A stretch of DNA of 64,000 bases, taken from positions 8,094,001 to 8,158,000 of the forward strand of contig WPIO01000005.1 of NCBI GenBank assembly GCA_009760855.2, read 5' to 3'. Of this stretch, positions 46,503 through 59,120 are shown piece by piece. Each line of letters starts with the position of its first letter. Position 1 is the first letter of the stretch. This DNA is from Cristatella mucedo. Its lineage: Eukaryota > Bryozoa > Phylactolaemata > Cristatellidae. The position numbers were made by a program, and so were the translations under genes. The notes under the pieces are model-generated. The model saw only the letters and a list, made by a program, of their open reading frames with translations, was not told the DNA's origin and ran no database searches.

Positions 46503-49500
46503 CTGAAACCAGAGAGGTTCATTATTCGCAGCGTTCGACAGCAACCGCAAGGAAACCTTACTTCGAGACATGCTCCTAGCTTAGCATAGCTTTCAACGAG
46601 CATGTTCCTAGGGAACGTGGCTAGTTGTTCATCGAGCTTTTTTGTGGGCAATTTACACAACCCTGATGATGATCCACCCGGCCGGGCCCTCTGCATGTTC
46701 GACCAAGGCTCGGTAAGTATATATATATGGGTGTGTCAAGGCAGCAGGGTTACGAAAGAGTAGTAAACCACCACTGCATGAAGTGGGGGCCTCGCTTTGC
46801 TCCAGCCGCTGTTGAGCAGAAATATGTTGCAGTGGACAAACACATCTTGCCGAAGAGTTTGTGGCGGGCGTTCTGTGCACCAGGGCAGGTGGCAAGCAAC
46901 AGCCTACAGAACGAGGAATAGGTTCTAGTATTTTCCAATTATTGGCTATTTTGCCTGTCAACCAAATGACTTGAGATGCCGGGATCTGAATTAATGTAAA
47001 GAAACACAGAACAAAGTGCTCACTTCACCGGGTAAGACCTGATCCAGAGAGGCGTACAGGTAAATGGTAGTTCACTTACATCGATTTATCTATTTGCTAC
47101 ACTCACACTGCGTGCACAACGGTCGATCTGCAAAGGGATAACCCAGGAGGTAAGGTGCTCGCTCTTCAAGACCGAGGTCGTGGGTTCATATTATGCTGTG
47201 GGCGATCCTTTAATGCCAACTGCAAGTGGCGGTGACAGCTGTTAAGGGTCTTTTGTCGCTATACAACTGAGGCTGTTAAATCAGCCAATATTTACTATTT
47301 ATTATTCAACCCTTCACAACTCTCACAAGCAAAGGAGCCTGCAACAGTGGATGCCACAATCCTTTACTTAAGTATTTTCTGCTTGCTTGCATTTTAGTTC
47401 AGACAGCCGATGAATGTCCATTGCATTCGCACAGCTTTCTCCAATTGCCTCGATTTGCCCTGACTAATACCTGACAACAGGATGCTATTTAGCCACAAGC
47501 TTATCACCTGATAGCATTCAGCCATTCACAATATTCGCCGCATTAACAAAATAAGAGGCTACGTGCCAGAGATCTTTCCGCCTGAATTAGGCTAGATCAG
47601 TACGTCGATGCAGTGTTGCCAAAAAAACAGTCAACTCTCTGGATAGATGCTTGAGCCGTCTACCAAATTTCAATTAGGCAAAGATGTATCAGCCACATGT
47701 TAACATTATTAAACAAACAAAGAGGCAGATTTCTCAAGTTCTCACACGACATTCAATGCACAGACTGCTTCGAACGGCTGCACTGGCCTTTTCATGCCCT
47801 GAGCTCATCGCAGTACATTAAGCTGGCTATCCTCTCCTCCTCACCCTCTCTCAATCGTGCAGGTTAGACGGTTGGCAATAGACTCTTTCAGTCTACAGGC
47901 CACCACAGAGAGTAAGAACTGTTTCTATCTTAGCAGTATAACGATGCTTTGCACCACTACAGCTGCATGCTCTGCGGCACTGAACCCTTAGCCACACTGC
48001 GTTTTACACCTTGGCCGCCTACTTCCTAAGACGCCGCTCTCTTCGGACATACTTCTCTCAACTCGGCTTTGTTGTGTGGGCCCTACTGGCAACTGTCGAC
48101 GACAGATGAACAAAGGAGGTGGGCTAGTGTAAGCAACAAAAGACCCAACAGCTACAAGCTGCTAGAGAAAAAAAGCAAGAGCCCATTCCAGGTAATCCGT
48201 GACTTGCAGGGCAGCAGATAATTACTGGCTTTAAGTCACTTCAGCTAGACAAGGGCGATGGTGCAGCTGAACGGTCAGCAAGCATAAAAAAAAATACTAG
48301 CTGATTGAACAGCCTCTTTTCTAAAGAGGCAGAAGAGCCTTAAAGGCTATCACAACCGCTTGCAGTGGCAACAAAGGATAGCTCACGACAAGATTCGAAC
48401 CCACGACCTGGGACCAAGGTCGTGAAGATCAACCTATCATCTAGTGGGCCATCACGACTCTAAGCCGTCTCCCTCGAATAGTCTGCTTGCGAATGGACGT
48501 CATGGGGCATCCGACAGCAGTAATGTCCAACCATACAGCTGCGTCAATACAGTGATTCAGCCAGGTGGCTCTGTTAGCAAGCAACAAGCCAAGCATTAAT
48601 TAATGAGGGAGGATTCGAGGTCTGGCCCACGTGACCAACGTAAATATCTCACCACTCTCCTCTCGAATGAACACGACAGTCGGTGCTCGATGCTTTCACA
48701 TAAACTTACTCGCTCCTCCCGCTCTTTGGCTTGGCGCTTGAACTGCTCAAAGCTGTCCTTGGCAGGTACACTTTTAGCGGTCGACATGCCCAGCCCTGGA
48801 TGGTTGGCAACATTCGACCAGCCGGCAGCGTTCTTCAGCGGCTCGGGCACAGCCTGCAGCTGCTTGACCAGAGCACCGCCTGGTGGCTGCTGACTCCTCT
48901 GTGGTGCCATGCTGGCCAGCTGTGGCTGGCTAGTGGCAGCACTGCTGGAAGTGGGCGTTCCAACGTGCTGCTGCTGCGTCAGCCGAGGTGGCAAGTCCAG
49001 TGCGACCGCAGTGGGTTGTACTGGAGAAGACATCGGCGCAGTGTGATCGCCATGCCAGGCACAGCGCCACTTCGAAAGCTGCTAGCGTGGACGATATGCA
49101 ACGCACAGCTGAATTGCCACGCTGCTCAATGTAAGCTACCAGAGTAGTCGCGTAAAAAGTCAACTTACACACAGCAGCAGAGCCTGCAAACTGTGGTTTG
49201 GGGCTGGAGTGAATTTGCCCATCTGCCTCATCTAGGTGAAATTTCACCGGTGTACTGCTGTTAACCGAAGATACTTTCGGCGGTTGAGTCCTGGAATCTG
49301 TTAGAGTGACTACACCTGTCCTCTGAGGGCCTGCAGGCTGAGCCTCAACGTGTTGCGCACTTTGACCCTTATGGCCGTCAGACATAGCTGCCGTTGAAGG
49401 ACATAACCTAGGCGGCTCGCTAGCTGCCGCTGCTCGGGCTGTCAGTCCATCAGGTAACCGAGCCTGCTGCTACAAACAGAGTCCCAGCTACGATGGCAGC

Positions 49501-52500
49501 AGCTGGAAACGGAAGTCCAAAGCTAGGTCCCGCTAAGCTCAGACAAGCAGCCGGGCCGTGAGCTCACTACGACACTTACCTGAACCAGTGACAGAGTATT
49601 GGCAGGCTTCTTATGTACAAGTGCTGCAGGCTTATCTGGAACAAATCGTTTTATTTAAATTTAAGTGCCAAGTAGAAGAATACGACCCCAAAGCAGAGGT
49701 CTGACTGACACATGCAAGCAACAGCAATTGCTTTCCTGATTACGCAGATCATTGAAACAGGCATCCTTAAGAGCAAACAGAGTTTACTGTTGCTCTGAGC
49801 CATTTGATTTGTGTGCTAGAAAATGAGAAAAAATGTGCCGTCGAATGGCTTTTGTGTGCCATGTACCATGCAAAACTAGACCTGACTCACAAGTGGGAAA
49901 TGCTAAGTGAATATATGGTTGGGGTACAGAAAGACTTTACTTCCAATCTGAACGGCCGAATCTAGAGTGCTGGGCAATCAGCCAAGGAATATGTATCAAC
50001 AGGTTAACTGCCAAGTGTAGAATCCTTAAGTGAATTGTTAAGTGGATCAAGGGGAATAAATAAAGCAGCATTACACAAAGAACTCAGCTAAAACGTGACG
50101 AAGAAAGTATGCAGTGAAGTCACCCAAGTGCTATTAAGCAAATCAGCCATATGCTTAGGAGTTGGTATTATCATTTATTATTGTTACACTGTAACAAAAC
50201 GATCGTTTGTATAGTCACGACACAAACCAGCACAAGAATGCAAAACGATACAAAATATAAGTATCTGTACATGTAAAAATGCCAATACATACATATCGGG
50301 AGTGCTGTTCACCTAACAGCAATGAGTACATCTACAGGTTCCTTGATTGTGACACCGCTTACTAGTGCACACGCACGCATTTCACTTATTGTCAGCAGGT
50401 AAACATAGGAGCACGCAGGATGATTGTGCAGTCTGCATCTTACTATCAAGCTGTTCTATGTTTTGGTGGCTCATTGCATTAATTTCTCCATGGTGGCTAT
50501 GACTGGGTATGGTTCAATTAACACAACAATCTTGGAAAGTAGCTGACTACATCAAAACAACTGCAAGACCACACAGGGTCACAGTCTGGCCAGCTTTCAG
50601 AACCTCCTTGGCAGCTATTGCATACGTATGTACAATAGGGGAGTCTAACCTGATTCACTGTCACTGGAATCTGACGAGTCAGATGAACTACTGTCACTGC
50701 TGGAGTCCGAGTCTGACGAACTGCTGCTACTTCCACTTAACCTACGCGTCCTCTGATCATTAGCAGCAGCTGTGGTGGCTGATCCACCATTGTTAGGCTC
50801 GTCTACAACGAGGCAACAACACTGTAAACTGTAGTAGGTGACTGACAACTCGATACATAAAGATCGAAATAACTATTATCGAAATAACTAAATTACAGCT
50901 ATGGTGTAGGCACACAAAAAACCACACATAAAAAATACCTTTTTATGACGTTTCAAAGTAAGCAGAATGTCCGCACTCGACCTTCTCTTGACAGTGGAGG
51001 CTCACACAGCGACATACGGGCCAACCGACACAAACCACGAGCAAAGGATTACCTACCAGTGTCACTATCTGTCGGTGCTTCGATCGGAAATTGGTGCAAG
51101 CAGGGCAACCTTTCATTTGCGACATCAGACGAAGCAAGGTCAGGCCTCTGACATGCATGCCCTTTGCACACATGACACACCTCTCAAATCTGAATGCTAA
51201 GCTCAAGAAACCCGTAAAAAATCGAATAAATCGCGATATGGCCGAAACTGTTGGGTTTGTAAATTTGTTTGGGAAGTATTTTCAACCATTTGTGGGATGC
51301 ATATGAAAATATTTATTGACAACCCAAAAACAAACGTGCTAAGCCAACGTGTAAGGTTATGGTTTATGTTATGGTTTGCAACCATAGTGTGCTGTGTCCC
51401 ATCACGATTCTTGCGACCTCAATTGTCTAACCAGGCATAGTGGCCTCCAGCTTCTGTATTGTCTCTTCTGCTGCAGCATATTCCACAGAGCCCCAGTTTT
51501 ACTGAAAAGCTCGGCTACTGATCTGTGCAGAAACACTCGACCTCGGCAGCCTGTCGATATCGACCTATTAACGTTCTATGGGCTCTGATGAGGCAACATG
51601 GTCAGCCACTGCATTAGCACCACACAGAATTTGGCAAAAGTACTTCACTCACGTTATCGCTGGTCATGCGTTGGATTTCAAGGTTCAAATACGACATTCT
51701 GCTAGGGGACCGTTACTTTGGCAGTAAGATAAGTTTTCTCAGCCGTCCCAATGCCACGACCCTTTAATACAGTATATCATGTTGTGACAATCCCCAACCA
51801 TAAAACTGTGCACGAAACGTGGAAATTCATGTTTTCAGATGGTCTTAGGCGACCTCTGTGAAAGGGTCGTTTGATCCCCAGGTTGAGAATCACTGCCATA
51901 GGACCACGGAAAAATACTGACAGGCAGCTGAGGCCCCGTTAGGCCTACACCAATAGCCGATCATTTCAGTGAAACTCAAGCTCTGAGGAATGCACTACAG
52001 CAGAAGGGACAACGGTGAAGCTTGTAGTATCTATGTCTTTCCAGACAAGGGAGTCATAAAGAATAGTGATGGGACGTCAAATGCACAGCATGTGCTTGTT
52101 TTTGGTCTGTCAATAAACATTTTCACGTACTTGGCATAACTTTACCATGGCTGGCATTCTAGAAAATCATATTACCGGAAGGAATTTACAGTCACAGCAG
52201 CTGTGGCCATACTGAGGATTCCTTTTGTAAGCTGAGTATACTAAAAAAAAATATGCTTGATAGAGCTAACTGAAAAGGGCTGCAGCCATGTGAGAATAAT
52301 GACCAGTCTCTAAGCAGACTGGAAGTGTATTGACGACATGTTACCAACTGCCAAAACAGCACGAGTGAGTGTCATGGAGTTCTTCAATTGATAGCTTGAC
52401 ACATGCAGTTCACTCTACATTCGCTCTGTAATTGCATTGCTGCAAATATATAGATCTAGGCATACTATCTGTACTAGGCATACTGCCCCCCATCCTTTGG

Positions 52501-55500
52501 TCAGGTAGTTAGTCATACATGTGCATCTGATTCAATGAGATGCTACTGCACAAAGCAACAAACAGAAAATGGTAGAGCGCATGTAGGTATGAACCAGGCT
52601 AACTTGCCCCAGCCGAATCGAGGTTCATTTCACTGTGGTAATAAAGATCCATTCGTTGCCCACAACTCAGTTCTGAAGCCCACTCGATTCAAAATGCCAA
52701 AATTTATTCGTCGACACTTGATGAATATGGAGAGCTCCATCTGCCCCCTCCACCAATCTGACAAGGTGAGGGCCTCTTCATCAGGAAATGCCAATGTGTA
52801 CCCCAAAAAGATTTTTAAAATTTCGCACAAACGAGCAGGCACTAACTTACCTTTCATGCCTTTAGCAGGCACAGCACCTGTCTTCTTTCCAGACAGAACA
52901 GCACCTACATCCTGCAATCTCTTTTCTAGTTCCTCCTTCTTTTCGCGCTGGGCCTCTTCCTTGGACTTTGCAGAGCTACCTCGCTTCCCTGCTGAAAAAC
53001 AAATTTTGCTATAGGTCATCAGGGTGCACAGCACCAGGGTGCTTAAGTGATCTATTCACTGATCAGAAAACCACAGCAAACGATGCATTGCAAATGCGTT
53101 ACCACACAGCAAAGCAGCAGCTAAGACGTAGCAAAAAATTAACCACAACTAATGACGTCTGGTCAGCCAACCGGTTTACGAAAAAAATGCCAGCACTTCA
53201 AGGGCAGAGCACTCATCCGAAAGAAAGACTGGTGCCAATCTGACTGAATTCGAACAGAAAGCAAACAGCCCCTCCACATTAAGCATACCTTCACTGTACG
53301 GCTTCCGAGGCTTCTTCTTAAGGACGGACATGACGTAAGATTCTAGTTCTCTCAGAGTCGAAGGCTTCAGTGTCTCGAAGTCAATCTCTATTTCGTCTGG
53401 ATTGGAATCTCGAAGAGCAGGTTCACGGGACTGAATTATGTGCACGACACGTCCGAGCTTATCACCTACGAGTACAGACAGCGGTGACAGGCACCTTAGC
53501 CAGCCAGATCCAAGGATGCCCCTTGGCCCTCGTTTAGTGATAGCGTGACGAAGAAGCCATTCACAAGAGCAGTTACCTGGAAGTTTGTTGATGTCCAGAC
53601 TTAGCTGCCTCTTTTCGTCATACGTCATTGGCTTAGCATTGTCCTCGTCTTCACTGTCGAAAGCCGGCTGAGGAATAGGAGTCATGCTCGTTTTCAATCC
53701 GGGCTTCTTTGCAGCCGAGGTCGGTGTCTTCTTTGGTTTTTTGCTTGTGCCGGGAGTCTTCGTCTTCAGTGCTACAATGGCCATTTTACAAGCACATACG
53801 TGAGGATGCAACAGCCACGCTGCCGAGCAGCCCCGTGCCCCAATGGTTTGTCAGACAACGACAAGAGCAGCACGGCACGATGCTTTCCCAGCAAACCAGG
53901 GGCCACATCGAATGTCGTCAGTCAGTCAGTGCCACATCGCACCGGTTCACGTGACGGCTAGCAGCACATGCGACATCGACATCAGTGCCTCCTTGCATGC
54001 TGGGTCAGCCTCGCAAGCTCCTCTGTCCCGAGAAAGACAGCCTATTATTATGACACCAGCGCAGCAGGCCAGGAACCCCTTGCGTCGTTCCAGTTACCTT
54101 TTCCGGCATCTGTGTTCGTCACAGTGCCAGGTGCTGAAACGAACGGCTGGCAGGACGATGGCGACATGGCAGCCGGAAGCTTGGGCTTGGTGGATGCCGA
54201 TTTTTTCTGCTCGGTGGCAACGTGAAGCTGAGCAGATTGAGGCTGAGCAGCCACGGGCGTCGGCACCTGTGGCAGGAGTGCAGGTGCCGAACTCTTGTCT
54301 TTCTTCTTCTTAGGTTTGATGACCATCTCTTTTTTCTTTTTGGCCTCTTCGCTTAAGGCGTTGAACTGCTCCTGCATCTTCATCAACTGAAGAACGGTAG
54401 CCATAGCAGACACACCGGTCAACACAACAGATCTTGTCGGTAAGTACACATTGAGACAAGTGCATGCTCACACTTCTGCAAGCCTGCGGGAATGTTGCTA
54501 AAGCAGGAGACGGCGAGAGGCTGCACTCCCAGTTCGGCGGCAGCGGCATACTTGCTCCTGCAGATCCTTAAGTCGCTTCTCCCTCTCCTGCTGGTCTCCT
54601 TCTTCAAGAATGTCGTCATCGCTACTTGACGAACTATCTTCGGCACTCGAATCGGTTCTGTTTGCCTCCGAACCAGTTTCGCCGGCTCCACCAGGAGGCT
54701 CCTGCACAATCACGACAGCACACAGGTCAGGCAAATCGTCCGTGAAACCGGCATAGCTGAGGCCTGCAATGCTGGTCACAGCAACCAGACTCGTTAGGAC
54801 AGGCAACTTACGTCGGGCATCTTGGCATATTTGACTTCAAAGAAATCCTGTAACTTCCTGGCCATAGCAACGACATCGCTATCGGGGGAATTATACCGAT
54901 AACAGTTGGTGAATATTAACCGTACATCTTCCGCAAACTCAACAGGAGTGCCATACTCTCGTCCTTCAAGCTTCCGCTACAATCACGAGATGCAACTATA
55001 AGAAACACAGCTCAACATTGCAGTTCACCACACCGGCTATCAAAAGAACTATTGCTCACCCGAGTAGTCCCCAGATCCATCGGCTTTTTGATGATCTCGT
55101 GGTAGTCATGAAGCCCAAGGCCTTGCACGTCGACCGGTTTATAGAAAGGCCATGCATACGGCTGCAACAGTTTTTCCTCCAGTTCCCACGACGCACACTC
55201 GCTAGCTCTACTCTGCTGCTGCACACAGACCTCGCGAATACAATGCCGCCAGCTGCACAGCGCCTACTAATAGCCTACTACTTAATAGTGCCACTACTCA
55301 CCGAGTGCTTCTTGCCAACCATCTCCTTCAGCAAGTTGCAACAGTACTTGAGCTGCTCAGACAGGCGTCCTCGCTTGTTCTTCGAGCTGTGCTGCGCCTG
55401 ATCCTCGGGAAGGTCCCTCATAGGCTTTTTAATCGGCCTGTTGCTCTCTCGCCGAGTGGGCGCCATTTTGCCGCCGATCGAGCCTTCGTCGTACGCCGAC

Positions 55501-56581
55501 ATGTCGTACACGGGGGCGACGCTGGGCACAATTGCACCGGGCGTGGTAGTGTCGGCCTTCCGCTTGACGCCCTTCTTGGTTTTGATGGGCTGCCCGGGCG
55601 GCAACACGACGCCAGACGGCAGAGAAGAGGCCGCGGGCGCCGGCACGAGTCCGGTGGTGTAAGTCAATGTCGCCTGAGGTATCGGCGGAGGATGGGGTGC
55701 GGCATGGTGAGTGGCCATTGCCACCGACGAGGAATGCTGGGCAGCCGGAGCAGCTGACTGCAGATGCTGCGCACCGCCGCCCGAGTGGAGCAGCTGCTGC
55801 TGCTGGTGCGTCGGCGGCGCCACCGCAGCCGGCTGCGGCGAGCTCTGGGCGGCCAGCGCGGCGGCTGCCGTCTGTTGCCGGGTGGGCAGGGTGCCAGTCA
55901 CTGCGCCGCCGACCTGCGACCGGCTTGCTCCCGGCGCCTTCTTCTTCTTGGCAGGCGGCGGAATCTCGACCTCCTCAGGAGGCATCGTGCTGATTTTTGC
56001 GAGGAACTGCCGCTCTAAGGTCTGAGCCATCAGCACGATGTCCTGCAGAAAACCACAGCCTGAACAACTGTGCCAACGGCTGCCAGGTGCTTAAACGCCT
56101 GCCGCATGACATAATGCCAGGGCAGCCGACGGCACTGACCTCACCAGGCTTGTTGTACACGTAACAGTTCGTGAACATCAAGTTAAAATCGGCAATGCAT
56201 TCCTTGGCATTTAAATAAAAGTTATTTTCAAGTCGCTTCTTGATCGTACCAAGATCCATTGGATGCAAAATAAGCCTATGGTAATCCTGCAAACACGGAA
56301 GCTCAGGTTGCAAACAAATACAGACCCCCAAATGCTTGCTGCTCGGATAATAACATGTGAACTATACACTCGAGACTTACAGGTAAGTTCAGCCGCACGG
56401 CATCGACGGGCACGTGAAACGGCCAAGCGAATTGGTGCTTCCATATTGCTTTCATAACAGTTTTCTGAAGATACTGTAGCTGATTTGTTGGTCGCCCTTT
56501 GCGGCCTGTAGCGACGGGTGGAGGGGGATTCTGCGAGACCGGGGCAGGCTGAGCGTCGTCACTGTCGTGATCCATTTTCAT
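45971..56581 (-). CDS. BRD4: BET-family double bromodomain protein (BRD4 / Fs(1)h long type), complete, sixteen coding exons
   Basis: Nuclear reader of acetylated histones that links chromatin to transcription elongation. Coding exons, in order: 56381-56581, 56140-56286, 55302-56042, 55060-55161, 54812-54976, 54552-54701, 54098-54386, 53577-53771, 53289-53465, 52851-52991, 50650-50802, 49580-49635, 49169-49469, 48710-49020, 46251-46502, 45971-46036. Splice phases agree at every junction, giving about 1148 residues. Order: BD1, linker with [10 protein letters not shown] and [13 protein letters not shown]2, acidic Ser/Asp cluster, Lys-rich patch, ET domain, Ser/Asp-rich tract, Gln/Pro-rich region, [16 protein letters not shown], charged coiled coil, and a final FEEML. 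Both bromodomains keep the WPF shelf and the acetyl-lysine-binding Asn (CYVYN and CYRYN). Invertebrates usually have one BET gene, so BRD4 here means BRD2/3/4/T co-orthologue. The acceptor of the 48710-49020 exon is the least certain boundary. Confidence 0.95.
47140..47300 (+). mobile_element. SINE-B copy in a BET intron
   Basis: ggaggtaaggtgctcgctct, gaggtcgtgggttcatatta, gcgatcctttaatgccaact, ttttgtcgctatacaactga, aggctgttaaatcagcc. It lies in the 46503-48709 intron. Confidence 0.7.
48295..48460 (-). mobile_element. SINE-B copy in a BET intron
   Basis: Reversed SINE-B: ctagctgattgaacagcctc, gcagaagagccttaaaggct, aagattcgaacccacgacct and tagtgggccatcacgac. It is near complete and lies in the same intron as the 47140 copy. 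Confidence 0.75.
48710..50802 (-). CDS. BRD4: BET exons 11-14: Ser/Asp tract and Gln/Pro-rich region
   Basis: Exon 11 is an almost pure Ser/Asp tract, the SEED region that follows ET in this family. Exon 12 is only 56 nt. Exons 13-14 encode low-complexity sequence ending in [21 protein letters not shown], which matches the conserved DSFEQFRRAAREKEER stretch of the long BRD4 isoform. All four are linked by matching phases. Confidence 0.85.
51730..51895 (+). mobile_element. Short non-autonomous hAT transposon resembling SPIN
   Basis: This lies in the BET intron between 50803 and 52850. The left part (aatgccacgaccctttaata, then catgttgtgac and ccccaaccataaaa) and the right part (gatggtcttaggcgacctct, gtgaaagggtcgttt, ggttgagaatcactg) correspond in order to the two halves of the SPIN hAT family as I recall it. 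The middle is deleted. The ends are imperfect inverted repeats (tttctcagcc and ggttgagaa). No clean 8-bp target duplication is visible. It has no coding capacity. Confidence 0.72.
52851..54701 (-). CDS. BRD4: BET exons 6-10: acidic cluster, basic region and ET domain
   Basis: Exon 6 holds a Ser/Asp cluster ([17 protein letters not shown]) that in BRD4 is a CK2-type phosphorylation region, followed by a short coiled coil. Exon 7 holds a Lys-rich segment. Exons 8-9 encode the extraterminal (ET) domain: [20 protein letters not shown], then [12 protein letters not shown] and [19 protein letters not shown]. The ET domain docks chromatin partners. Exon 10 is a Lys/Glu-rich spacer. Confidence 0.92.
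54812..56042 (-). CDS. BRD4: BET exons 3-5: linker, motif B and bromodomain 2
   Basis: Exon 3 (741 nt) finishes BD1 ([17 protein letters not shown]). It then carries a Pro/Ala/Gln-rich linker with a KKKK patch, and the [20 protein letters not shown] motif that leads into BD2. Exons 4 and 5 complete BD2, with the [10 protein letters not shown] shelf, [18 protein letters not shown] and [21 protein letters not shown]. Confidence 0.93.
56140..56581 (-). CDS. BRD4: BET exons 1-2: start codon and bromodomain 1
   Basis: The start ATG at 56581 lies nine bases after an acceptor (ttttacttag), so a non-coding 5' exon precedes it. Exon 1 holds an acidic start ([14 protein letters not shown]), then [20 protein letters not shown] and the WPF shelf. 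Exon 2 holds [17 protein letters not shown] and [12 protein letters not shown], with the conserved acetyl-lysine-binding Asn. The intron between them falls in the ZA loop, just after LNLP. Confidence 0.93.
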
Positions 56582-56590
56582 TGCGGCAGG

Positions 56591-57420
56591 CTAAGTAAAA
56601 TACAAGACAGAACAAAGGCTGGCATATCAGGCTCAAAAAATGAACGGCTCGCAGCGTGCAAGCTCGGCAGAATGCAATGACTAGATGCTGCCTTCCATTG
56701 TCTAGCTCGAGGTACTTACTGACGCAGCATCCGATGAGCTATTATCACCAGGTATCTGTGACGCCCTGCAACGAGTAGACGGCTCGGCGGTTGAATGATA
56801 CTTGAACACGATACAAGCAAGGGCAAGAGCATCGATAACTGTGCCACCGTCGGCACAGCACACTGAACACCACCGAAAACCTAGCAAGGCAGCGCGTCTC
56901 GTTCGCAAACGCGCGACTGAAACTATCTTTCTATTTCCCGCCAACCAAGGCTCGCACGCAGCTGACCCATTTCAATACCGCGGCCGTCCTACGGCGGCGA
57001 CGCGTCAAAGGCGGGAAGAACGGCATTTACGTAACCTTGACAATCACATCTACTTCCTGTAACACGACGGTCGACAAGCGCGACGGAGCGCACGGGTGAT
57101 TCAAGTTAAGATGCGAACAGACTGCGGGAACGGCGAGAACGATACACGCAAGACGACAGACCGCGGGCAACGGCGGCGGAACCTGAAACACGACCGCGGC
57201 CGTTCGCCGGGATCTCGGAGACCTATCTCTTTGCGAATACTCCCACCTTAGCATCCAGTTCAAACTTTCTCGAGGGAGAAATAGCACAATTCAAGATAAA
57301 GCTTAACATGGGCCCCAACACTGCTTTAGATTTGACTCGACCAACCGTTTAAAATGGCGGCGGGCAAAGGCGGCGGTCGTAGCCTGCGCGTAAATATCGC
57401 CACAAATCCTCTTCTAGGAG
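56591..57420 (-). promoter_or_regulatory. BET 5' region: non-coding exon, CpG-rich promoter with E2F-like sites
   Basis: A donor (CGTCA then gtaagt, minus) at plus 56720 closes a probable 5' UTR exon, to be joined to the acceptor at 56591-56592. Upstream, TTTCCCGCCAA at about 56934-56944 and aggcgggaag at about 57009-57018 resemble E2F sites. A plus-strand aaaATGGCGGCGGG at about 57351 resembles a YY1/initiator start. The region is CpG-rich compared with its flanks and may be bidirectional. The transcription start itself is not visible. Confidence 0.45.
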
Positions 57421-57424
57421 CACG

Positions 57425-58425
57425 TTACAAAAAATGACGATGCTATAACATTCATCGTACATTACTGAATCATCCTGGTTGGCGTAGCCAGCAAGATGGG
57501 TCGATGCATCCATACCATTGATAGATACGAGAATCCAGTCTTCTACGAGAGCTTCGTTGGGCCGCGCAGCCGCGGTTATATAGCGTTGGCTAGTCTAAGC
57601 CGACGAGTATTGGTTGCTTATGATCATGTGACTTATTTACGAGCTTAACTCGGTCGGAGTGCCGTTGCAGTTAACGCTACCTAGGCGGCTCTCCGTGTTA
57701 CCACTAAGGCAGTACTTTATTATAAGCTAACATTGACAGCCTACCCGCATGTGCACCCTATGCAGCCGCTACACCGTCCAGCTCAACCAACCTTCCCGAT
57801 CGGCGGCCAGGCAGTTAATGGCATCCGACACGTCACCCATGCCTGCTAGCAATCCTATTGGATAGTACGATCACGTGAATAACAAAGAGTATGGCTCAGA
57901 AATTAGCGTCTTTTATTTCAAATTAATTTAATGTCTTCCTTGAGCCATCTATTCTTCACAGGTGTCTTTGCGTTTTGGGTCTGAGTCTGTGACTACGACC
58001 CCACCCACGTGACTAAGCTCCACCCACTTGGTGCGGCCCGCGCTCCATGCTGACCGCCGCCGTGCTCAGTATTCGAAACGAGGGTCCGCTATATCTCAAA
58101 CGCTTATCGATAGCTGAAGGTCGGAGCCTTATAGCAGTGTGACTAAATACCTGAAAACCTTCTTATGAGCGGTAAAATTTGCTGGAGCCAGTGGGCCTTC
58201 GTAAGAATGAGCGACTAGCTACCTCCTTACGCGACCGGCTTCCTTGATAACAGCACGATACGAAAATACACATTTGGCCTGCAACAAATTGGTGTGCGCA
58301 TTGATTCGGAGCAATTCCTTTGTCAGAAGCTTGTCCTTCTTCCAAAGCTTTTGATAATGCGCTCGCTGTATTGCATGGTTGCCTCTTAAATTCACGTGCA
58401 GCCAGTCTAGCTTAGTCGGTTGTAT
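57425..58425. other. Intergenic stretch without recognisable features
   Basis: Upstream of the BET promoter I see neither exon nor familiar repeat. Confidence 0.45.
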
Positions 58426-58429
58426 GTAA

Positions 58430-59120
58430 TAGTAATAATAACAAAAATGATGATAGTATTACATTTTTATAGCACCCTCAGAGAACTTGCTTTTTCTAGG
58501 CAATTTACCTATGCTGCAAAATAAGCACGATGACATGGTTAGTGGTAGCAAGCTCAATGACAACAGGCATATGTTCGACGCTTGTTAAGGGTTCCCGCTA
58601 AGATACTCGGCGAAATGAATCCGTGATACTTTACCGCATAAATCCTTAAAAATAAGTCGATATTTCTAACAAAGAATTTATTATTTTTTCCTGGTTGCGT
58701 TAAACCACGGGGCTACGCTGTGTTGGACTGACACGATGGTGTTAAGGTGCCAGTCATCTGCCGTTGCTTCCTTAAAATTACGTTTTGCAAAAGACGGATT
58801 TCTAAAGAGGAGGTACACAAATCTGTCCATGGGCTTGATTTTTATTGAATTAATTTGACAGACCGTGTACCACACACAGGCCCAAGGCTAACTTTTCGAG
58901 TCGTCTATCTCGATGTTTGCAGCAGACTCGGATTGCTATTTTGAAGAATCCTATGCTGTCAAGGCATTCTTCAATAAATGCTGAGGGCCAGCCGGACTTG
59001 ATTTGATCACAGTTAGTAATAATAAAAATAATAACGAATTTTTACAGCGTCTTCAGATAACTTTAGCTCTTTCTAGGCACTTTACATATGCTGTAAAGGA
59101 AGCGTGTCAATAAAGGTGCT
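58430..59120 (-). mobile_element. Two reversed LINE tail fragments
   Basis: At 58430-58600, TAATAA repeats are followed by tatagcaccctcagagaact and gcaatttacctatgctgcaa. At 59015-59120, a similar reversed tail (acagcgtcttcagataactt, gcactttacatatgctgtaa). Both are diverged. Confidence 0.6.

Noticed and set aside
46104-46571. 155-codon minus frame as the full last BET exon
   Set aside because: It runs through both the acceptor at 46503 and the donor at 46250. The conserved C-terminus is recovered only with the separate 45971-46036 exon.
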